NCBI GenBank assembly: GCA_947464365.1
Contig: CANHWS010000037.1
Coordinates: forward strand, 1-17,289
DNA from: Cytophagaceae bacterium
GTDB taxonomy: Bacteria; Bacteroidota; Bacteroidia; Cytophagales; Flexibacteraceae
Reading direction: 5' to 3'
DNA: 17,289 nucleotides
The notes beneath the pieces are model-generated. The model was given only the letters and a program-made list of their open reading frames with translations, was not told where the DNA came from and did not search any database. A program made the translations under genes and the position numbers. Of this stretch, positions 14,608 through 17,289 are shown piece by piece; within the stretch, counting starts at the first letter, position 1; each line of letters begins with the position of its first letter.

Positions 14608-14635
14608 TTTGGTATTAACTTGCGCCATACTTTTG
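14608..14635 (+). promoter_or_regulatory. candidate promoter just before the LysM transglycosylase gene
   Basis: TACTTTTG (14628-14635) is an exact match to TAnnTTTG. TTTG (14608-14611) lies 16 bases upstream as a -33-like element. Transcription would begin near 14640-14643, which coincides with the first possible start codon GTG 14640. The gene would then be leaderless or use a later start. Exact -7 match, short spacing. Confidence 0.45.
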
Positions 14636-14639
14636 CCAC

Positions 14640-17198
14640 GTGATCGACCAAAAAAGGCATACCATACAACACCAGCCGCTATTGAGTGTGGCAGGCCTCA
14701 AGGCTTTAAGCCAAAAATGGGTATGGGCCATTGGCATCCTAATGCTGATGTTGGGTAGTACACAACAGGCAAATGCCCAGCTACAGGTCGTGGTGCCAGA
14801 TGTGATGAACTTTGCCGACCAGCAAATCACAATGACGGCCTCCGACAAGGACTCGATCCAGAAGTGGGCCAACGTGCTGGTGCGCAACAACAAATTCTTG
14901 CGCAAGTACACCGACAGGGCCGATGCCTTTATGCCGATCATCGAGCGTATCATGGATGAGGAGGGCGCACCGCAAGACCTGAAGTACATTGTGCTGGTCG
15001 AAAGTAGTTTGATTTCGGACTTGGTGAGCACCAGCAATGCCGTGGGGTATTGGCAGTTCAAATATGCCACCGCCCGTGACTTCAAGCTCCGGTGTGACTC
15101 CTTGGTGGACCAGCGAATGAACATTGTGGCTAGCAGTAGGGCCGCAGCTCGCTACCTGATCAACAACAACCGCATCCTGAACAACTGGCTCTTCAGCGTC
15201 GTGTCCTATTACCAAGGGCTGACAGGCGCCCAGATGATGATGGGCAAAAGCCTAATCGGCGTCAAGGACTTTGAACTGCGCCAGCTGAACCACAAGTATG
15301 CCTACAAGGTCTTGGCCCATAAATTGGTATTTCAGGACCTGCTGTATCGTAATGGCCTACCATTGCTGCAAGTGGCAGAGTATGAGGATTGCGAAGGCAA
15401 GGCAATGTCCGACATCGCAAACCTAGCTGGTGTCAAGTTGGAAGACCTGCAGGACTATAACAAATGGCTTCGGCTCGATACCGTCCCTACCGATCTGGAC
15501 TATACCGTCATCGTGCCTTACACCTCCGAAAACAAACAATTGGTGCTGGCCATGCTCAACAAACCTGTGGTGGGTGTGAGCGAAAACCTGCAACCATACG
15601 AGGGCAAAAAGGTCTTCTTTAACCTGATCACGGTTGATGACCCAGTGGTGGATACTAGCGGCAAAAGCCCCGAATACAAAAGCACGGTTCCGTTGTTCTT
15701 CACCTGGAACGGCCTAAAAGCCATCATGGCCCGGCCAGGGGATAACATCAACAAGCTGGCTTTGCAGGGTTCGATTGACCGAGACGACTTCCTTGACTAT
15801 AACGACATGAAGGTCTTTGACCTGATCACGGTCGGGCAGGTGTATTATCTGGAGGCCAAGAGGCGTAAGGGAAAAATCCCGTTTCACGTTGTGCGGGATG
15901 GCGAAACGATGTGGGTCATTGCCCAGAACTATGGTGTGCGGCTTAAGCACCTGCTGCGCAAAAACCGCATGGATCAGGCCGAAAAACTCAAGGCTGGCCG
16001 TGTGATCTGGCTACGTCGTGATCGGCCTGAAAATGAACCAATTGAGTACAGAGAGGTGCCTAAGGAGCAGACCCTTGTACCGCGATTCAACGCCCCAATA
16101 GCGACTATTCCACCAGCACCTAGGGCAAATAACCGTGCCGTCAGGCCAGCTGTTACTCCGCCTAAACCTGCTACCGTCACTCCCAAAGTGACCAAACCTG
16201 CGGACACGCCTGCCATCAAAACTGCCGAGCCTATCAGCCCAGCAAAGCCAGATCAGCCAAACCCTAGTACACAATTAGAACCTGCGCCCGAGCAACCAAC
16301 AACAAACCCCTATGCAGACCTCAAACCTGTCGAGGCAGTCTCAGAGCAAGAAAGTGATAGCTCCTTAAGGGCGGAGTATGAGGCTGCTAAAATGCCCCCT
16401 GCCGAGCCAGCAGATACCGCAAAAGTGTTGGCCAAACCTGTTGTGCCAAGTGTCCAGCCGCAAACGCCTGTATCCCCAACGGTATCGCCAGTTTCGCCAT
16501 CAAGCCAGACACCAGTAACCACTGCACCCATTCCGTTGCCAGTGGATACTGCCCAACCGGGTGCCAAAATGCCTCCCGTTCCTCGCTACCAACAGTACGT
16601 ACTTGAGCCAGGTGAAACACTGCTGACTGTGGCCGAAAAGCTACAAGTCCCGCTCGATAGCATCATTAGCTGGAACCAGATCAACGAAGGCACCTTGCTG
16701 AAGCCAGGCATCACCATTCGGTTTAGGCCAGCGGCTGAGTTGCAATTTGAGCAAGAGGCCAAGGAGGCACGTGAGCGGCAAGCCAAACAAAAACCTGCTC
16801 CAGCACCAGTAACACCGCCGAAAAAACAACCTGAGCTGGCACCACCGATGCCATCTGCGCCTAAACCAAAGCCAGATGAGCCAGCTGTGGTGCCGACAAC
16901 CAAACCAGTGCCGAAACAGGTTCCTACTCCTGCACCAAGCACGACACCCCCTGCCAAGCAGCCAACAGAGCAGCCTAAGCCTACGGAACCAAGCAAACCC
17001 AGCACTCCAAAACAGGAGCCAACCCCTGCCAAATCAGAGCCTACACCAACAGGCCCAACCTACCACACAGTGGCACCAGGCGAAACCCTCTACCGCATCA
17101 GTAAACAGTATGGCCTGACCGTCCAGCAATTGCTAGACCTCAACGGCAAAACAACCAATACCATTTCCACAGGCGAGAAGCTGATTGTCAAGAAGTGA
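14640..17198 (+). CDS. exported lytic transglycosylase with multiple LysM domains (MltD-like)
   Basis: Peptidoglycan-cleaving enzyme of 852 residues from GTG 14640. A hydrophobic signal segment WVWAIGILMLMLG (27-39) ends at QANA, so the protein is exported. The SLT transglycosylase domain (about 75-220) has YIVLVESSL with candidate catalytic Glu121, then SNAVGYWQFKYATARDFKL and a VVSYYQGLTGAQ segment. LysM-type carbohydrate-binding repeats follow: a degenerate one at about 352-405 (WNGLKAIMARPGD), and clear ones at 416-461 (HVVRDGETMWVIAQNYG), 653-698 (YVLEPGETLLTVAEKL) and 808-852 (YHTVAPGETLYRISKQYG). Long Pro/Thr/Lys/Gln-rich linkers lie at about 475-650 and 705-805. Such linkers are common in wall-spanning enzymes. 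The start is uncertain: GTG 14640 gives a long 26-residue N-region, while TTG 14682 or GTG 14688 would give a signal peptide of normal size. It lies 111 bases after the T9SS substrate gene, with its own candidate promoter. Confidence 0.9.
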   Translation: MIDQKRHTIQHQPLLSVAGLKALSQKWVWAIGILMLMLGSTQQANAQLQVVVPDVMNFADQQITMTASDKDSIQKWANVLVRNNKFLRKYTDRADAFMPIIERIMDEEGAPQDLKYIVLVESSLISDLVSTSNAVGYWQFKYATARDFKLRCDSLVDQRMNIVASSRAAARYLINNNRILNNWLFSVVSYYQGLTGAQMMMGKSLIGVKDFELRQLNHKYAYKVLAHKLVFQDLLYRNGLPLLQVAEYEDCEGKAMSDIANLAGVKLEDLQDYNKWLRLDTVPTDLDYTVIVPYTSENKQLVLAMLNKPVVGVSENLQPYEGKKVFFNLITVDDPVVDTSGKSPEYKSTVPLFFTWNGLKAIMARPGDNINKLALQGSIDRDDFLDYNDMKVFDLITVGQVYYLEAKRRKGKIPFHVVRDGETMWVIAQNYGVRLKHLLRKNRMDQAEKLKAGRVIWLRRDRPENEPIEYREVPKEQTLVPRFNAPIATIPPAPRANNRAVRPAVTPPKPATVTPKVTKPADTPAIKTAEPISPAKPDQPNPSTQLEPAPEQPTTNPYADLKPVEAVSEQESDSSLRAEYEAAKMPPAEPADTAKVLAKPVVPSVQPQTPVSPTVSPVSPSSQTPVTTAPIPLPVDTAQPGAKMPPVPRYQQYVLEPGETLLTVAEKLQVPLDSIISWNQINEGTLLKPGITIRFRPAAELQFEQEAKEARERQAKQKPAPAPVTPPKKQPELAPPMPSAPKPKPDEPAVVPTTKPVPKQVPTPAPSTTPPAKQPTEQPKPTEPSKPSTPKQEPTPAKSEPTPTGPTYHTVAPGETLYRISKQYGLTVQQLLDLNGKTTNTISTGEKLIVKK

Positions 17199-17289
17199 TC
17201 CTTTGTGCTGCTGCTTAGGCCCGTTAATTGGCCAGTGGCGTATGTAGGGGGACACAAATAGACTAGCTCAGTGGATCAAAATTAGCCTG

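Noticed and set aside
17250..17289. TAGCTCAGTGG near the right edge resembles the D-arm start of a tRNA.
   Set aside because: The 3' half of the D-stem (GAGC) is missing after it, no matching anticodon stem follows in the remaining bases, and the upstream bases do not form a plausible acceptor strand.
1..17289. CRISPR arrays, insertion sequences, toxin-antitoxin or defence genes.
   Set aside because: No spaced direct repeats, transposase motifs, terminal inverted repeats or small toxin-like gene pairs were found; the intact genes belong to housekeeping or surface families.

Overview
The window comes from the chromosome of a member of the Bacteroidota, probably an uncultured, moderately high-GC lineage near Saprospiria/Chitinophagia (rank below phylum is a guess). 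The phylum call rests on an S46 dipeptidyl-peptidase, a secreted protein ending in a gliding/T9SS type B sorting domain, a zapA-rny neighbourhood with a small coiled-coil gene, start codons without Shine-Dalgarno sequences, and several matches to the Bacteroidota -7 promoter box TAnnTTTG.

Layout. Positions 1-5876 hold five genes, all on the minus strand. In transcription order they are folD (one-carbon metabolism), a Ppx/GppA-family phosphatase, an orphan LUD-domain protein, lpxH (lipid A synthesis; overlaps the LUD gene by 11 bases) and an exported S46 peptidase cut by the window edge. A 479-bp divergent gap (5877-6355) contains no gene but has a strong two-part stem-loop. From 6356 every gene is on the plus strand: a class A penicillin-binding protein (TTG start), a 102-residue coiled-coil protein, zapA, a strongly structured non-coding stretch, rny (RNase Y) and its intrinsic terminator, a 929-residue secreted adhesin-like protein (propeller-like repeats, PKD, Ig-like repeats, T9SS type B C-terminus), and an exported lytic transglycosylase with several LysM repeats.

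The plus-strand block has an envelope and division theme: peptidoglycan synthesis (PBP1A), Z-ring assembly (ZapA and its coiled-coil neighbour), peptidoglycan cleavage (LysM transglycosylase) and surface secretion. RNase Y adds RNA turnover. The genes look like ordinary housekeeping and cell-surface genes. I see no mobile element, CRISPR array, tRNA or defence system.

The most interesting non-coding signal is the zapA-rny gap. There, two nested perfect 8-bp long-range stems define a candidate structured RNA of about 170 nt starting at the zapA stop codon. Its position after zapA is the place where 6S RNA lies in many bacteria, so a divergent 6S RNA is the leading hypothesis. A cis-acting rny leader is the alternative.
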